Assembly (NCBI GenBank): GCA_022821545.1
Contig: JAJEDJ010000004.1
Span: 106,316 to 170,315 of the forward strand
DNA length: 64,000 bases
DNA from: Caldilineaceae bacterium
GTDB lineage: Bacteria; Chloroflexota; Anaerolineae; Caldilineales; Caldilineaceae
Reading direction: 5' to 3'
Part shown: positions 18,601 through 27,067 of the stretch, in pieces
Layout of the letters: every line of letters starts with the position of its first letter
Position numbering within the stretch: position 1 is the stretch's first letter
The notes under the pieces: generated by a model
What the model was told of the DNA's origin: nothing
Database searches by the model: none
The model's input: the letters and a program-made list of their open reading frames with translations, nothing else
Translations under genes and position numbers: made by a program

Positions 18601-19151
18601 GGCGCGGTCGGCTCCCCGTCGGTCAGCAGCAGCACGTACTGGCTGCGGTTAGGGTCGCCGTGAAGTTCGAGCAGCTGCAGCGCCTCCTGCAGCCCCAGGT
18701 CCATGCGTGTGTAGCCGCGCAGGGCATAGTCCTCGGGGGACTGGAGCGACGCAGCCAGCCGGCTGCGGTTTTCGGCGCTGCCGACCTCCTGCAAGAGGCT
18801 CATCGAGCCGACGCCCCCTGCGGTGCTATCGAAACGCAGCACGGCGATGCGGTCGGCGCCGTCAGCGAGATGGACCAGCAGGCGGGCCGCGCTGTAGCGT
18901 AGTTCGTTGGGATCGCTGGGGGCGTTAAGACTGGCGTCATCACATGGGGGACCTGAGGGAGGTTGGCCTTGCGGCCAGGGCCAGCAGGTGGCCATGCTGC
19001 CGGAGTCATCGAGGATTACGATTACGTCGATGGGGGCGGCCCCGGTCGTGGACTGACGCGGCAACGCGGATCGGATTTCAGCGTGTGCAGGCGCGGCGGC
19101 ATGGCCCGTGATTAACAGGAAGAGAAACCCACATAGCAGACAGACAAACAC
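15696..19151 (-). CDS. Large VWA-domain membrane protein
   Basis: About 1151 residues. A hydrophobic signal/anchor segment (FVCLLCGFLFLLITGHAAA) is followed by a von Willebrand A domain with the metal-binding MIDAS motif DDSGSM at 48-53, a MIDAS Thr in LRGYTRMDLGL and LLLTDGEPT. A long beta-rich extracytoplasmic region follows, then a single membrane segment near 945-968 (FPLVFCSAPMLLLGLLILVA) and a low-complexity cytoplasmic tail of about 180 residues rich in Ser, Gly and Pro with repeated Trp motifs (PDSWHHA, SDSWQGA, ADPWSSS). GTG 19151 has GGAGG nine bases upstream; a TTG at 19265 would add 38 residues. It is the first gene of the tubulin-like operon, and its tail could contact the cytoplasmic GTPases. 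Confidence 0.85.
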   Translation of the reverse strand: MFVCLLCGFLFLLITGHAAAPAHAEIRSALPRQSTTGAAPIDVIVILDDSGSMATCWPWPQGQPPSGPPCDDASLNAPSDPNELRYSAARLLVHLADGADRIAVLRFDSTAGGVGSMSLLQEVGSAENRSRLAASLQSPEDYALRGYTRMDLGLQEALQLLELHGDPNRSQYVLLLTDGEPTAPLQVTDQRQTITNLLARIEDAGALLYPVILCNPDAGCAGDFLKTSTPLAREAKSSQDLLLIFSELFAEMKSDRSVVTHRNVHGNLTISIRKAHGAGSIAFVSPQSAITAVERDGAPMLTQSLLADGNIDLNVAVAPLAAGEWVAKTTDLSSFAVVQADSYPELLFPPPGVHGNAASTRYYPAGKSPLVVVAGAGPAADEPLVLNGNLPVPLLGQDPVSGRTVAVQQLSGGVEEVTVQLGEDREPLQLRRTFRLQTSEELPKAQVFSPSAGNPGILQDGSLQLQVGFGPSIQLDDLQAAVYVTDLDSGEIVYRRRIGCGEHVCSDDGFMPQDGRDYEALFLLTAAINGVRFGDYARTLLEVEPAIYVKGLPADIDLAKMPPEGWPLTIQASTVEEIGTLEASLVLRRSDTSEIMRQASVSLSVEVPENGFQTALLHVDGLDLLRPGQYEGQLNLSALSPAGLPMEVQVRPAPSLAVILNIPRSQASIQVQEADFGALLYDTSPNFRVDEQVLLPVAYSGNTPFRLTVELAESSCNGLTATAGDLQPFEAAGDGAADAVGLGGLQPANWALPVRLQSEGPMSAGSCHGLLSLAGPSQDFDVLSAHASAAADPSSAATVPFRLQIRDVEWGVAGALDFGDLGRAGERATETLFLRFIGKTPFVLEIVGLTASGETGSGVMKLDELFLEAPPVEVNGLPDAEGFFEVPVTLIARKDLPKDALRGSFYSGKLQLSIVGLAGEIQSVDISFRSPTLYQRYVEWWLRPFYTFPLVFCSAPMLLLGLLILVARARTRGYNMDDDEDPEVTLPGQDSPLTPGYAAAPGSPDSWHHASGPEAAFATSNAAGDPAYASYPPPVPGPESAAGSPGYSAAFENIADTPPERFAGSGSSDSWQGAGGGTQESAWDTAWDQRGWGADPYSSAGSGDIGRTGPPGDNSNWSSPSLGDGALGDEHNSSSAGAGSADPWSSSRDSF

Positions 19152-19470
19152 GGCCCAAGGCCTCCGGTCCCAGCCCTGCGGGAGGCGAAGGATGAGCAGA
19201 GGCCGCTGATAAACATTTCCGGGCAGGTGGCGCTCCTGACAGCAGTGGCTACTGCACGGCGGCAAGCAACCGAATCAACGAACTGCCGGTTCTACCGGTT
19301 CCAATAGAGAAGCAAGCGCGCGCATCGGCTCCGCGTTCCCCTGCTTTGCTGGCAGGGATACAGTCCCCCACAGGTCAAACCCGCCGAACGCCCTGTTCCC
19401 ACGACGTCCGGCGGCATAGACTTGCAGTGAGCGAAATGCGCGCGCATCGACTCCTATTCTAACTGTCAAA

Positions 19471-19500
19471 ATTGTATCACAGCGCAGATTGGCATTACAA
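19471..19500 (-). promoter_or_regulatory. Possible promoter of the VWA / tubulin-like operon
   Basis: On the minus strand TTGTAA (19495-19500) and TACAAT (19471-19476) are separated by 18 bases. The implied 5' leader would be about 310 bases, which is long, so a second promoter may exist closer to the gene. Confidence 0.4.
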
Positions 19501-19796
19501 GAGCCACGCCCAGGTCCTGGGCCCGTTTCCGGACCTGGACATCGGGTATCCGGCAGAGGGCCATACGTCCCCGTAGCGGCGGTGCGTTTCTGAGGAACTG
19601 AATGGGTGGTTACACTGGAATTGTGGTCGGAGAGGCCTGGCCTGCGGGCGTCTTCGCGTTTCTGATTTCAGGGTTTTCTCAGAGGTTCGGGCAGCAGGCA
19701 GGTACTGCAAAGTGCGAAATGACGACAAGAAACTTGCGCACTACTTTTGGGCGATTTGCCTACGATCCGCCAATGAAATACAGATCAAATGGACAA

Positions 19797-19825
19797 CAGC
19801 CCCTGGCGCCGGACACCAGGGGCTG
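19797..19825 (-). terminator. Hairpin downstream of the tandem DsbA-like gene
   Basis: Perfect 10-bp stem, CAGCCCCTGG (19797-19806) with CCAGGGGCTG (19816-19825), and a 9-base loop. It starts 53 bases after the stop of the minus-strand DsbA-like gene. On that strand the stem is followed by TTGTCCATTTG, a weak T-rich stretch, so it may be a rho-independent terminator. Confidence 0.6.
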
Positions 19826-19877
19826 ACGATTCGTAGAAAACGGCGGCGATGAATGGGGGATTGGTGTGAGAAAACGA

Positions 19878-21338
19878 CTAACCGTCGTTGTTCGTGGCGG
19901 CATGCTCGGCGAGCATTTGTGAGAGTGCGGCCACGAACTGGTCTGTAGGCAGTGCGCCGGGGATCAGCCGTCCCTCGCCGCCGACAAGAACGACGAAGGT
20001 GGGTGTACCGCGGACAAAGGGCGCGCCGTCTCGCATATCGCTCTGCACTGCCTGCGCGGGCGCGTCATCTGCCAGGCAGGTTGAAAAGGCGTCGGTGTCC
20101 AACTCGTATTCAGCCGCCAACTCCATGAAGTAGAGTCTGTTTTCCGAGCGAGACCATTGATCCATATCGACGAAAAGGCGGTGATGGAACTGCCAGAAGG
20201 CCTCCTGCTCGGCTGCGCACTCGGACGCGACCGAAGCGGCGAAGGCATGGGGATGGATATTCTCGATGGGGAAATGCTTGAATACCCACATCACCGCGCC
20301 GCGGGCGACAAACTCTTCATCCAGAACCGGCTGCGTCGACAGGGCGTGGCGGCTGCAGTAGGGGCATTGGAAGTCGCTGAATTCTACGACAACGATCGGG
20401 GCGTCGCTACTGCCCTTGTAGATGTCACCGGCCAAAGTGAAGCCGGGGCGGTCCGGGTCGGGCTTCAAGCCCTCCGCCGTCGCCCAGAAGGGCAAACCTC
20501 CTTCTCCCTGCTGTTGCTGTTGTTGTTGTTGCGCCTGGGCTGCGCCCTGGGGCGTGCGGCCGGCCGCGATCATCCCTATCCAGTTGTCGAAGGTATCGTA
20601 TGGCTGAGCGCCGGAAAGGGAAAAGGCGTCGCCGGTCTCTTCACGGACGAAGCGGAAACTGGGCGTGCCGGTAAAGCCGAAGGACTGGGCTTCGGCCAGG
20701 CTGTCGTTCACTTTTGCCAGCTGGGTATCGTTATTGGCCATGCAGGACCCGTATTGGGTAGTGTCGGCGCCCAACTCCTGCGCCAGTTCGGCAAAGAAGG
20801 ACAGGGCCTCTTCGCGGGGCGCCCATTCTTTCTGAGTCCGGAAGATACTGTCGTGCATCTGCCAGAAGAGGACGATATCCTGCTCCCCCACACAGTTGGC
20901 GGCGATGGCCGCGGCGAGGGCGTTGGGATGTATCGAGGAGAGAGGCATATCGCGGAAGACAAATTTCACGGCGCCGCTCTCGCCGAATGCGGCCAGGAGG
21001 GCCGGTTCGGTCTGAATCACATGGCGGGCGCAGAAGGGGCATTCGTAGTCGCTGTATTCGTAGATGGTGATGGGCGCGTTCGGGTCGCCGCGGTAGGGGT
21101 ATCCCTCTTCGGTAAAGCCGACAGGGACGCCTCTGTGCATGGCGGGCTGTGAGTCGCCGGCGGGCGCGGGGGCAATGGCGGGTGCGACGATATTGCCATC
21201 GGCATCGGTCGTACATCCTGCGACGAGCAGAAGGAGGACGATCAGGAAGGTGAGGGGACTCGGCCGCAGCCCGCTCTTTTCTCTACCTGCGTCATTCACT
21301 TGCCTGGTACTGCGCAAAAGTCCGGCTTGCAAATTCAT
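19878..21338 (-). CDS. Lipoprotein with two tandem DsbA-like thioredoxin domains
   Basis: A 486-residue envelope protein. A lipoprotein signal ends LLLLVAGC. Domain 1 (about 75-250) has the active site EYSDYECPFCARH, and domain 2 (about 300-480) has EFSDFQCPYCSRH. Both carry the cis-Pro region (GTPSFRF and GTPTFVV), so both look competent for thiol-disulfide exchange. The two are joined by a linker with eight consecutive Gln. Single-domain Thioredoxin_4/DsbA lipoproteins are usual; a tandem fusion in one chain is not. ATG 21338 has AAGGAGG at a good spacing. The gene is alone on its strand, with a hairpin after it. It probably oxidises or isomerises secreted proteins. Confidence 0.88.
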   Translation of the reverse strand: MNLQAGLLRSTRQVNDAGREKSGLRPSPLTFLIVLLLLVAGCTTDADGNIVAPAIAPAPAGDSQPAMHRGVPVGFTEEGYPYRGDPNAPITIYEYSDYECPFCARHVIQTEPALLAAFGESGAVKFVFRDMPLSSIHPNALAAAIAANCVGEQDIVLFWQMHDSIFRTQKEWAPREEALSFFAELAQELGADTTQYGSCMANNDTQLAKVNDSLAEAQSFGFTGTPSFRFVREETGDAFSLSGAQPYDTFDNWIGMIAAGRTPQGAAQAQQQQQQQQGEGGLPFWATAEGLKPDPDRPGFTLAGDIYKGSSDAPIVVVEFSDFQCPYCSRHALSTQPVLDEEFVARGAVMWVFKHFPIENIHPHAFAASVASECAAEQEAFWQFHHRLFVDMDQWSRSENRLYFMELAAEYELDTDAFSTCLADDAPAQAVQSDMRDGAPFVRGTPTFVVLVGGEGRLIPGALPTDQFVAALSQMLAEHAATNNDG

Positions 21339-21734
21339 GAGTCCTCCTTGAGGGACTTCCGACTATGATACGAACTGAGGGCCTGAGGCACGCCCCGGCG
21401 CAGCTGGCTCGATGCGCTGCTGCGTCGATATGTGAGAAGCCTATTGCGACTGCCTTGACGGCTGTGTGGTTATTGACGGCAGCCAAACAGTTCGTCTCGA
21501 AAGCGAGAGGCTGCCCCTATTGTAACGGCGGGAACATGAGAGTACTAATTCGACGAGTCGTTTCGGCGGGTTGGCTCAGTGTTCGCCCCCAGGTAGTCAA
21601 GTTTGCCTGAAAGCCTCGTTACATCGTAGTATGAGGACTTTGGAAGGGAGTTGGCCAACCCCGGTGGTCGGCGGCGCGCAGAAGATTTGCCGCACACGCC
21701 ATAGACCACGAAGCGCTAAAGGTGAGAGAACGGC
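21339..21734. other. Divergent intergenic region before cysD
   Basis: A 396-base gap between the DsbA-like gene and cysD. A weak promoter candidate for cysD is TTGCCT (21603-21608), 18 bases, TAGTAT (21627-21632). A short inverted repeat CGACGAGTCG lies near 21552. No S-box, SAM-II or other known sulfur riboswitch was recognised. Confidence 0.4.
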
Positions 21735-22778
21735 ATGGACGACATGACCCTGCCACCAGGTGTTGAAACAGCAGAAGCGCAGGAGGCCGCTGGACTCCGC
21801 AGCCGCGCTGGCGATGAGGCGCAAGAGGCAGACGGCACTTTGACCGGTGACCCCGTTCGTGCCCAGGTGTGGCCGCCCACTCCTCTGACCGGGCACTTGC
21901 GTCAGCTTGAGGCGGAAGCGATCTACGTGCTGAGGGAGGTTGCGGCGCAGTTCGAGCGGCCGTGTCTGCTCTTTTCCGGCGGCAAGGATTCTATCGTCTG
22001 CGCGCATCTGGCGCGCAAGGCATTTACGCCGGGGCGGATTCCCTTTCCTCTGCTGCACGTCGACACCGGTCACAACTTCCCTGAAACGCTTGCCTTTCGC
22101 GACGAGCTGATAGAGGAGCTGGGCGTTCGCCTGGTGGTGCGTTCGGTGCAGGATTCTATCGACGCCGGGCGCGTAAAAGAGGAGCCGGACGGGGATCCCA
22201 GCCGTAACCGTTTGCAGACGGTTACACTGCTGGATGCGGTGGCGGAGCTGCGCATCGACGCGGCCGTGGGCGGCGCGCGCCGCGATGAAGAAAAGGCGCG
22301 CGCGAAGGAACGCTTCTTCTCCCACCGCGACGGTTTTGGCCAGTGGGATCCCAAGAACCAGCGGCCGGAACTGTGGAACCTTTTCAACGGACGGAAGCTC
22401 AACAACGAACACTTCCGCGTCTTCCCCATCAGCAACTGGACCGAACTCGATATCTGGCAGTACATCGCCGAGCAGAGGATCGACCTGCCCAGCCTTTATT
22501 TCGCCCACGAACGCGAGGTAGTGAACCGGGATGGGATTTTGCTGGCGGTTGGGACCTACGTCAAGCCGCGGCCGGGGGAAACGGTCCGGCGTGAAAGGGT
22601 GCGTTTCCGCACGATCGGCGACATGACCTGCACGGGCGCGTTTCGCTCCTCTGCGAGCGATCTGACGGAAATCATCGAGGAGATCGCGACCGCGCGCATC
22701 ACCGAGCGGGGCGACCGGGCTGACGACCGCCGCAGCGAGGCCGCGATGGAAGACAGAAAGCGGCTGGGATATTTTTAG
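21735..22778 (+). CDS. cysD: Sulfate adenylyltransferase subunit 2
   Basis: A 347-residue catalytic subunit of ATP sulfurylase, which makes adenosine 5'-phosphosulfate from ATP and sulfate together with the CysN GTPase. The PP-loop SGGKDS is at 81-86, followed by LLHVDTGHNFPETLAFRD and AAVGGARRDEEKARAKER. The C-terminus ends EAAMEDRKRLGYF, as in canonical CysD. The first 50 residues are extra and acidic (GLRSRAGDEAQEADG), whereas E. coli CysD starts near residue 50 of this protein. A ribosome site (GGTGAGAG) precedes the ATG. The next gene is cysNC, 75 bases on, so this is a sulfate-activation operon. Confidence 0.95.
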   Translation: MDDMTLPPGVETAEAQEAAGLRSRAGDEAQEADGTLTGDPVRAQVWPPTPLTGHLRQLEAEAIYVLREVAAQFERPCLLFSGGKDSIVCAHLARKAFTPGRIPFPLLHVDTGHNFPETLAFRDELIEELGVRLVVRSVQDSIDAGRVKEEPDGDPSRNRLQTVTLLDAVAELRIDAAVGGARRDEEKARAKERFFSHRDGFGQWDPKNQRPELWNLFNGRKLNNEHFRVFPISNWTELDIWQYIAEQRIDLPSLYFAHEREVVNRDGILLAVGTYVKPRPGETVRRERVRFRTIGDMTCTGAFRSSASDLTEIIEEIATARITERGDRADDRRSEAAMEDRKRLGYF

Positions 22779-22810
22779 CTGCAGCGGTTCGCAATTCATT
22801 GGTTGCAAAG

Positions 22811-22845
22811 CTACTGTCCACTGGCCGCTGATGACGATACACTGG
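22811..22845. repeat. Heptameric repeat array between cysD and cysNC
   Basis: Five 7-base units: CTACTGT, CCACTGG, CCGCTGA, TGACGAT, ACACTGG. Read on the other strand the units resemble the CAGTGG type seen upstream of livF. It lies just before the cysNC start. Confidence 0.5.
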
Positions 22846-22853
22846 GATAAGTG

Positions 22854-24797
22854 ATGGACCTACTACGCTTTTCGACCGCCGGCAGCGTCGACGACGGCAA
22901 GTCGACCTTGATTGGGCGGTTGTTATACGACTCCAAAGCGATATTCGAAGACCAGTTGGAAGCGGTCGAGCAGGCGAGCGCAGCGCGCGGCGACCCTTCG
23001 GTCGACCTGGCGCTGCTGACCGACGGGCTGCGGGCGGAGCGGGAGCAGGGCATTACGATCGACGTTGCCTACCGTTACACGGCGACGCCCAAACGCAAGT
23101 TCATTATCGCCGACACGCCCGGGCACATCCAGTACACCCGCAACATGGTGACCGGCGCCTCCACGGCGGAGCTGGCGATCATACTGGTTGACGCCCGCAA
23201 AGGCGTCCTCACCCAGTCGAAGCGGCACAGTTTTATCGCCTCGCTATTGCAGATTCCCCATGTCGTTGTCGCCGTCAACAAGATGGATCTGGTCGGATAC
23301 AGCGAAGCGCGCTACCAGGAGATCGTTGCCGACTACCGTGCGTTCGCGGCCAAGCTCAACGTGCGCGACGTGGTGTATATTCCCATCTCCGCGCTGCACG
23401 GGGACAATATTGTGAGCCAGAGCCAAAACATGCCCTGGTACCACGGCGCAACGCTGCTGCACCACCTGGAGACGGTCAACATTGGGGCCGGCCGCAACAA
23501 CGTGGACTTTCGCCTGCCGATACAGTATGTAATCAGGGCGAACAGCGCCGTTGACCATGACTTCCGCGGTTTCGCCGGGCAGATCGTATCGGGCCGCATT
23601 GCGGTGGGTGAAGAGGTGGTAGCGCTGCCGGCAGGGATCCGCAGCCGTGTGGCGGGGATCCATCGCGGCGACGAGAGCTGCGAGCGTGCTGCTGCCGGCG
23701 ACGGTGTGGTGATCACGCTTGAAGATGAGATCGACATCAGCCGGGGGGACATGCTGGTGCGGGTGCGCAACCTGCCCCACTCATCCAATCAGATCGACGC
23801 GACGTTGTGCTGGATGAGCGAAGAGCCGATGAAGATCGAGTGGCCGGTTTCCAATAGTTTCAGCGGACAGTGGTACTGGTTGCAGCAGTCGACGCGGCGG
23901 GTGCGCGCCTCGGTCCAGGAGTTGAACTACCGCATCAATGTGGACACGATGCACCGTGAGGATGCGCAGACACTGCATCTCAATGAGATCGGCCGCGGGC
24001 AGATTGTGACCACAGAGCCTCTTTTCTTCGATTCGTATCAGATCAACCGCGCCACGGGCAGCTTCATCCTGATCGACCCCCATACCAACAACACGGTTGC
24101 GGCGGGCATGATCCGTGACCGGGCGCGGCGGGTGAGTGAGCTGGTGCAGAAGCAGGAAGAGAGAGAAGCGCCCTCCCTCCGCCCATCTCGTTCCTCCAAC
24201 GTGGTGTGGGAACCGGTCGCCGTCACGCGGCCGATGCGGGAGGAGCTGAACGGACATGGGGCGGCAGTGCTCTGGTTCACGGGGCTTTCCGGTTCGGGCA
24301 AGTCGACAGTGGCAAAGGCACTGGAACAGAGGTTGTTTGCGTTGGATGTGCGCACTTTCTCGCTGGACGGGGACAATGTGCGTCATGGTCTGAACAGCGA
24401 TCTGGGCTTTGGCGCGGAGGCGCGCACGGAGAATATCCGCCGGGTGGCGGAGGTGGCCAGACTGGCTCTTGAGCATGGCAATATCGTGCTATGCACGTTT
24501 ATTTCGCCCTATGAGGGGGATCGAGAGGCGGCGCGGGCGCTGGTTCCTGAAGGCAGTTTTTGGGAGCTTTTTGTCAAGTGCGACGTAGAAATCTGCAAGG
24601 AGAGGGATCCCAAGGGATTGTATGCGCGCGCCGAGCGCGGGGAGATCCCGAACTTCACCGGCGTCTCGGCCCCCTATGAGGAGCCGGTGCAGCCGGAGAT
24701 GGTGTTGGAGACGGACCGGCACAGCGCAGACGAACTGGCGCAGCAAATTCTGGAAGCACTGGTACGAGCCGGGATCGTACCCGGCGGAGACAGTTGA
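22854..24797 (+). CDS. cysNC: Bifunctional sulfate adenylyltransferase GTPase subunit / APS kinase
   Basis: A 647-residue fusion. Residues 1-440 are CysN: Walker A GSVDDGKST at 10-18, then EQGITIDVAYRY, IADTPGH and VAVNKMDL, followed by EF-Tu-like barrel domains. Residues about 465-640 are CysC (APS kinase): Walker A GLSGSGKST, SLDGDNVRHGLNSDLGF, ENIRRVAEVA, FISPYEGDRE and the DPKGLYARAERGEI segment. Together with CysD it makes APS and then PAPS in the cytosol. A GTG lies directly before the ATG (GTGATG); the ATG at 22854 fits the family. The product may feed sulfation or assimilation; no CysH is in the window. Confidence 0.95.
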   Translation: MDLLRFSTAGSVDDGKSTLIGRLLYDSKAIFEDQLEAVEQASAARGDPSVDLALLTDGLRAEREQGITIDVAYRYTATPKRKFIIADTPGHIQYTRNMVTGASTAELAIILVDARKGVLTQSKRHSFIASLLQIPHVVVAVNKMDLVGYSEARYQEIVADYRAFAAKLNVRDVVYIPISALHGDNIVSQSQNMPWYHGATLLHHLETVNIGAGRNNVDFRLPIQYVIRANSAVDHDFRGFAGQIVSGRIAVGEEVVALPAGIRSRVAGIHRGDESCERAAAGDGVVITLEDEIDISRGDMLVRVRNLPHSSNQIDATLCWMSEEPMKIEWPVSNSFSGQWYWLQQSTRRVRASVQELNYRINVDTMHREDAQTLHLNEIGRGQIVTTEPLFFDSYQINRATGSFILIDPHTNNTVAAGMIRDRARRVSELVQKQEEREAPSLRPSRSSNVVWEPVAVTRPMREELNGHGAAVLWFTGLSGSGKSTVAKALEQRLFALDVRTFSLDGDNVRHGLNSDLGFGAEARTENIRRVAEVARLALEHGNIVLCTFISPYEGDREAARALVPEGSFWELFVKCDVEICKERDPKGLYARAERGEIPNFTGVSAPYEEPVQPEMVLETDRHSADELAQQILEALVRAGIVPGGDS

Positions 24798-24828
24798 CCG
24801 CCGGCAGGTTCTGTTCGGCGGGCGATCG

Positions 24829-26337
24829 GTGGGATTGTTGAGAACTGCAATTGTAGTTGGCGGCGGCATGGCTGGACTATTTGCCGCCAACGTGCTCGCC
24901 GACCATTGCGAGCAGGTCACTGTCCTGGAGCGGGACAAGGCATGGAGCCCCCGGTCACGGCCCACCGGTCGCACTGCAGACACGGATAGCTTACCGCAAG
25001 CCGCTGGCCGGGCCGGCGTGCCCCAAACCCGCCACGTACATGTCCTTCTGTTGCGAGGCGTACAGGTCCTGCGAAAACGTTTTCCCGGCCTGGAGGAGGA
25101 GTTGCTGGCCCTCGGCGCTCCGCCGCTCAACTGGCTGAAAGAGACGGCCGCGCTGGCGGGCGGCAGCTGGTTACCCCGCTTCGATTCAAATCTCCTCGGT
25201 TTTAGTGTCAGCCGAAACCTGCTGGAAAGCCAGGTACGCGAGCGCCTGCGCCACCGCGGCAATATTCGGTTTCGCACCGGCCACCGTGTGGTGGGGCTGA
25301 CCGCCAGCTACGCACAGGCCCCGGAAAGCGGCCGCCGGGAAAGCAAAGTCGGCGCGAACGGAGCGCGCGTGACCGGCGCGGTCTGCACTGTGGACAATGA
25401 AACGGTCACCATGCACGCCGATCTTGTCGTTGATGCCAGCGGCCGATCCTCGCGACTGCCCAGCTGGCTGGAAGATCTTGGCTATGCCGCGCCGCAGGAA
25501 TCGACCGTAAATGCCGACGTAGGATACGCCACCCGCTGGTACAGGGTTCCGGAGAACTGGCAAGCGGACTGGAAAATGGTGCTGCTCGCCACACGCTTTC
25601 CAGATATCAAGGGGGGCGCGGTCGTTCAGCCTGTCGAAGGCAAGAGATGGGTCGTGACGCTTGTCGGCTATTCCGGATATCACCCGCCGACCGACGAGGC
25701 CGGTTTCGGGGAGTTCGCCCGCGGGTTGATCGGACCCCAGGTGTGGGAAGCGATCAGCGCGGCCGAACCGCTGACAGACATCGGGGGCTACCAGCGTACC
25801 GAGAACCACTGGCGTCATTATGAAAGACTGAAGCGGTGGCCGCAAGGCCTGATCGCGCTGGGAGATTCAGTCTGTGCGTTCAACCCGGTATACGCCCAGG
25901 GCATGACGGTGAGTGCGCTCTCGGCGGAACTCCTTGACGACTTTCTCAAAGGAAGTAGGACCCAGCCGAAGCGAGGACTGGAGGACGCCCCACTCGCGCC
26001 CCCAAGTCTGGCCTTCCAGAAGAAGCTGGCGAAGATGCTGCAAACGCCATGGCAGCTGGCCACCAGTGATGACTTTCGCTGGGCTGGCCGCAAAGCCGGG
26101 GACGCCACCCTCATTGAGCGCTTCATGCACCGTTACATCGAGCATGTGCTGGACCGCATCCACCGACCGGAAGTCTGCCTCACCTTCTTCAACGTCGCCC
26201 ATTTGATCAGTCCACCGGCCTCCCTCTTTCGTCCCCGCATCGCTCTGCCCATCCTGTGGGAGATGGCGAGAAACGGCTCTTTGCAGCCGGTCACGAAGAC
26301 CGCTGACGGGCAGGAACCGGAAGCTACTTCGTTGTGA
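24829..26337 (+). CDS. FAD-dependent oxidoreductase (aromatic hydroxylase-like)
   Basis: About 502 residues with the FAD_binding_3 fold. The N-terminal ADP-binding loop is VVGGGMAGLFAANVL, the middle has DLVVDASGRSSRLPSWL, and the C-terminal FAD motif is IALGDSVCAFNPVYAQGMT, the typical GD...P...G.G of this group. The last 120 residues are helical. The substrate is unknown; related proteins are annotated as FAD-dependent monooxygenases or hydroxylases. It begins 31 bases after cysNC on the same strand and may be co-transcribed, though no link to sulfate metabolism is evident. GTG 24829 is preferred, but TTG codons at 24835 and 24838 are also possible. Its 3' end overlaps the convergent comEA by 14 bases. 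Confidence 0.82.
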   Translation: MGLLRTAIVVGGGMAGLFAANVLADHCEQVTVLERDKAWSPRSRPTGRTADTDSLPQAAGRAGVPQTRHVHVLLLRGVQVLRKRFPGLEEELLALGAPPLNWLKETAALAGGSWLPRFDSNLLGFSVSRNLLESQVRERLRHRGNIRFRTGHRVVGLTASYAQAPESGRRESKVGANGARVTGAVCTVDNETVTMHADLVVDASGRSSRLPSWLEDLGYAAPQESTVNADVGYATRWYRVPENWQADWKMVLLATRFPDIKGGAVVQPVEGKRWVVTLVGYSGYHPPTDEAGFGEFARGLIGPQVWEAISAAEPLTDIGGYQRTENHWRHYERLKRWPQGLIALGDSVCAFNPVYAQGMTVSALSAELLDDFLKGSRTQPKRGLEDAPLAPPSLAFQKKLAKMLQTPWQLATSDDFRWAGRKAGDATLIERFMHRYIEHVLDRIHRPEVCLTFFNVAHLISPPASLFRPRIALPILWEMARNGSLQPVTKTADGQEPEATSL

Positions 26338-27067
26338 CCAGGGGCGTAAGCTTCTCGACGGTGCTGGGGCCGATGCCGGTGACCCGTTCCAGATCATCGA
26401 CAGAATCATAAGGGCGATTGGCTATGATGGCGTCAGCTTTGACGGGGCCGATGCCTGGCAGAGTCGTGAGCGCCTCGGCTGAGGCGGTGTTGATGTTGAC
26501 CAGCCCACCGGCCGGAGAACTGCCTTGACCTGAGGGAGAGCCGGCAGCTGGCGGAACGTCTCCCGAGATTCCAGCCTGAGGCTGACCGGCAGGCGGCATC
26601 GCCGATGACGAGTCTGTGACGGTCTGCGGTTGCGGCAGGGGAACATGAATCTGTGCGCCGTCGAAGACGATCTCCGCCTGATTCACCAGCGCCGGGTCCG
26701 CATCGGGCAGCAGTCCCCCCGCTTTGGCCAAAGCATCACCGACGCGAGCGCCTGCCGGCAGTTCGACCAGGCCGGGACTGCGCACATTGCCGCTTACGAA
26801 AACCAACAGCGGACCGGGCGTGGCCGTAGGTGGAAGAGTCGGTGTTGACGCCGGGGTCGGCGGTGGGTGCAGCACAATCGCGGGCGGGATTGGCCGGCGC
26901 AAAAGCCACATCAGAGCGCCCGAGATGATTGCGCACAACAGGAAACCGAGTAGAAATCCGAGTCCCATGTATCGCAAAGCCGTCGCTGCATTTGCGTCTA
27001 GTGCCGCGCGCGGCGCATTTTCGGTAACCGGACCTTGAGTTGGTCGGGGGTCCAACCCAGTGCTCAT
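26324..27067 (-). CDS. comEA: ComEA-like DNA-binding competence protein
   Basis: A 247-residue membrane-anchored protein. It has a membrane segment at about 33-60 (MGLGFLLGFLLCAIISGALMW), a Pro/Thr-rich linker, an SLBB domain (LLVFVSGNVRSPGLVELP), a Gly/Pro/Ser-rich linker and a C-terminal helix-hairpin-helix pair (LVNINTASAEALTTLPGIGP and DDLERVTGIGPSTVEKL). ComEA binds incoming DNA at the membrane during natural transformation. No ComEC is adjacent in the window. ComEA proteins of this architecture are widespread and do not by themselves prove competence. Confidence 0.9.
   Translation of the reverse strand: MSTGLDPRPTQGPVTENAPRAALDANAATALRYMGLGFLLGFLLCAIISGALMWLLRRPIPPAIVLHPPPTPASTPTLPPTATPGPLLVFVSGNVRSPGLVELPAGARVGDALAKAGGLLPDADPALVNQAEIVFDGAQIHVPLPQPQTVTDSSSAMPPAGQPQAGISGDVPPAAGSPSGQGSSPAGGLVNINTASAEALTTLPGIGPVKADAIIANRPYDSVDDLERVTGIGPSTVEKLTPLVTTK

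Larger units (their letters stand above)
19152..19877. other. Long intergenic region before the VWA operon
   Basis: It holds a possible promoter for the VWA operon (19471-19500) and a hairpin that would end the DsbA-like gene (19797-19825). A 64-codon minus-strand frame at 19275-19469 has no ribosome site and no clear family. Nothing else was recognised. Confidence 0.5.

Noticed and set aside
19275..19469. 64-codon minus-strand frame opening RIGVDARAFRSL, faintly like a glycosyltransferase start
   Set aside because: The start is TTG inside the predicted promoter region, there is no ribosome site, and the similarity covers only a few residues.
21339..21734. Possible sulfur riboswitch before cysD
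   Set aside because: Only short inverted repeats are present; no conserved core of SAM, SAH or S-box elements could be found.
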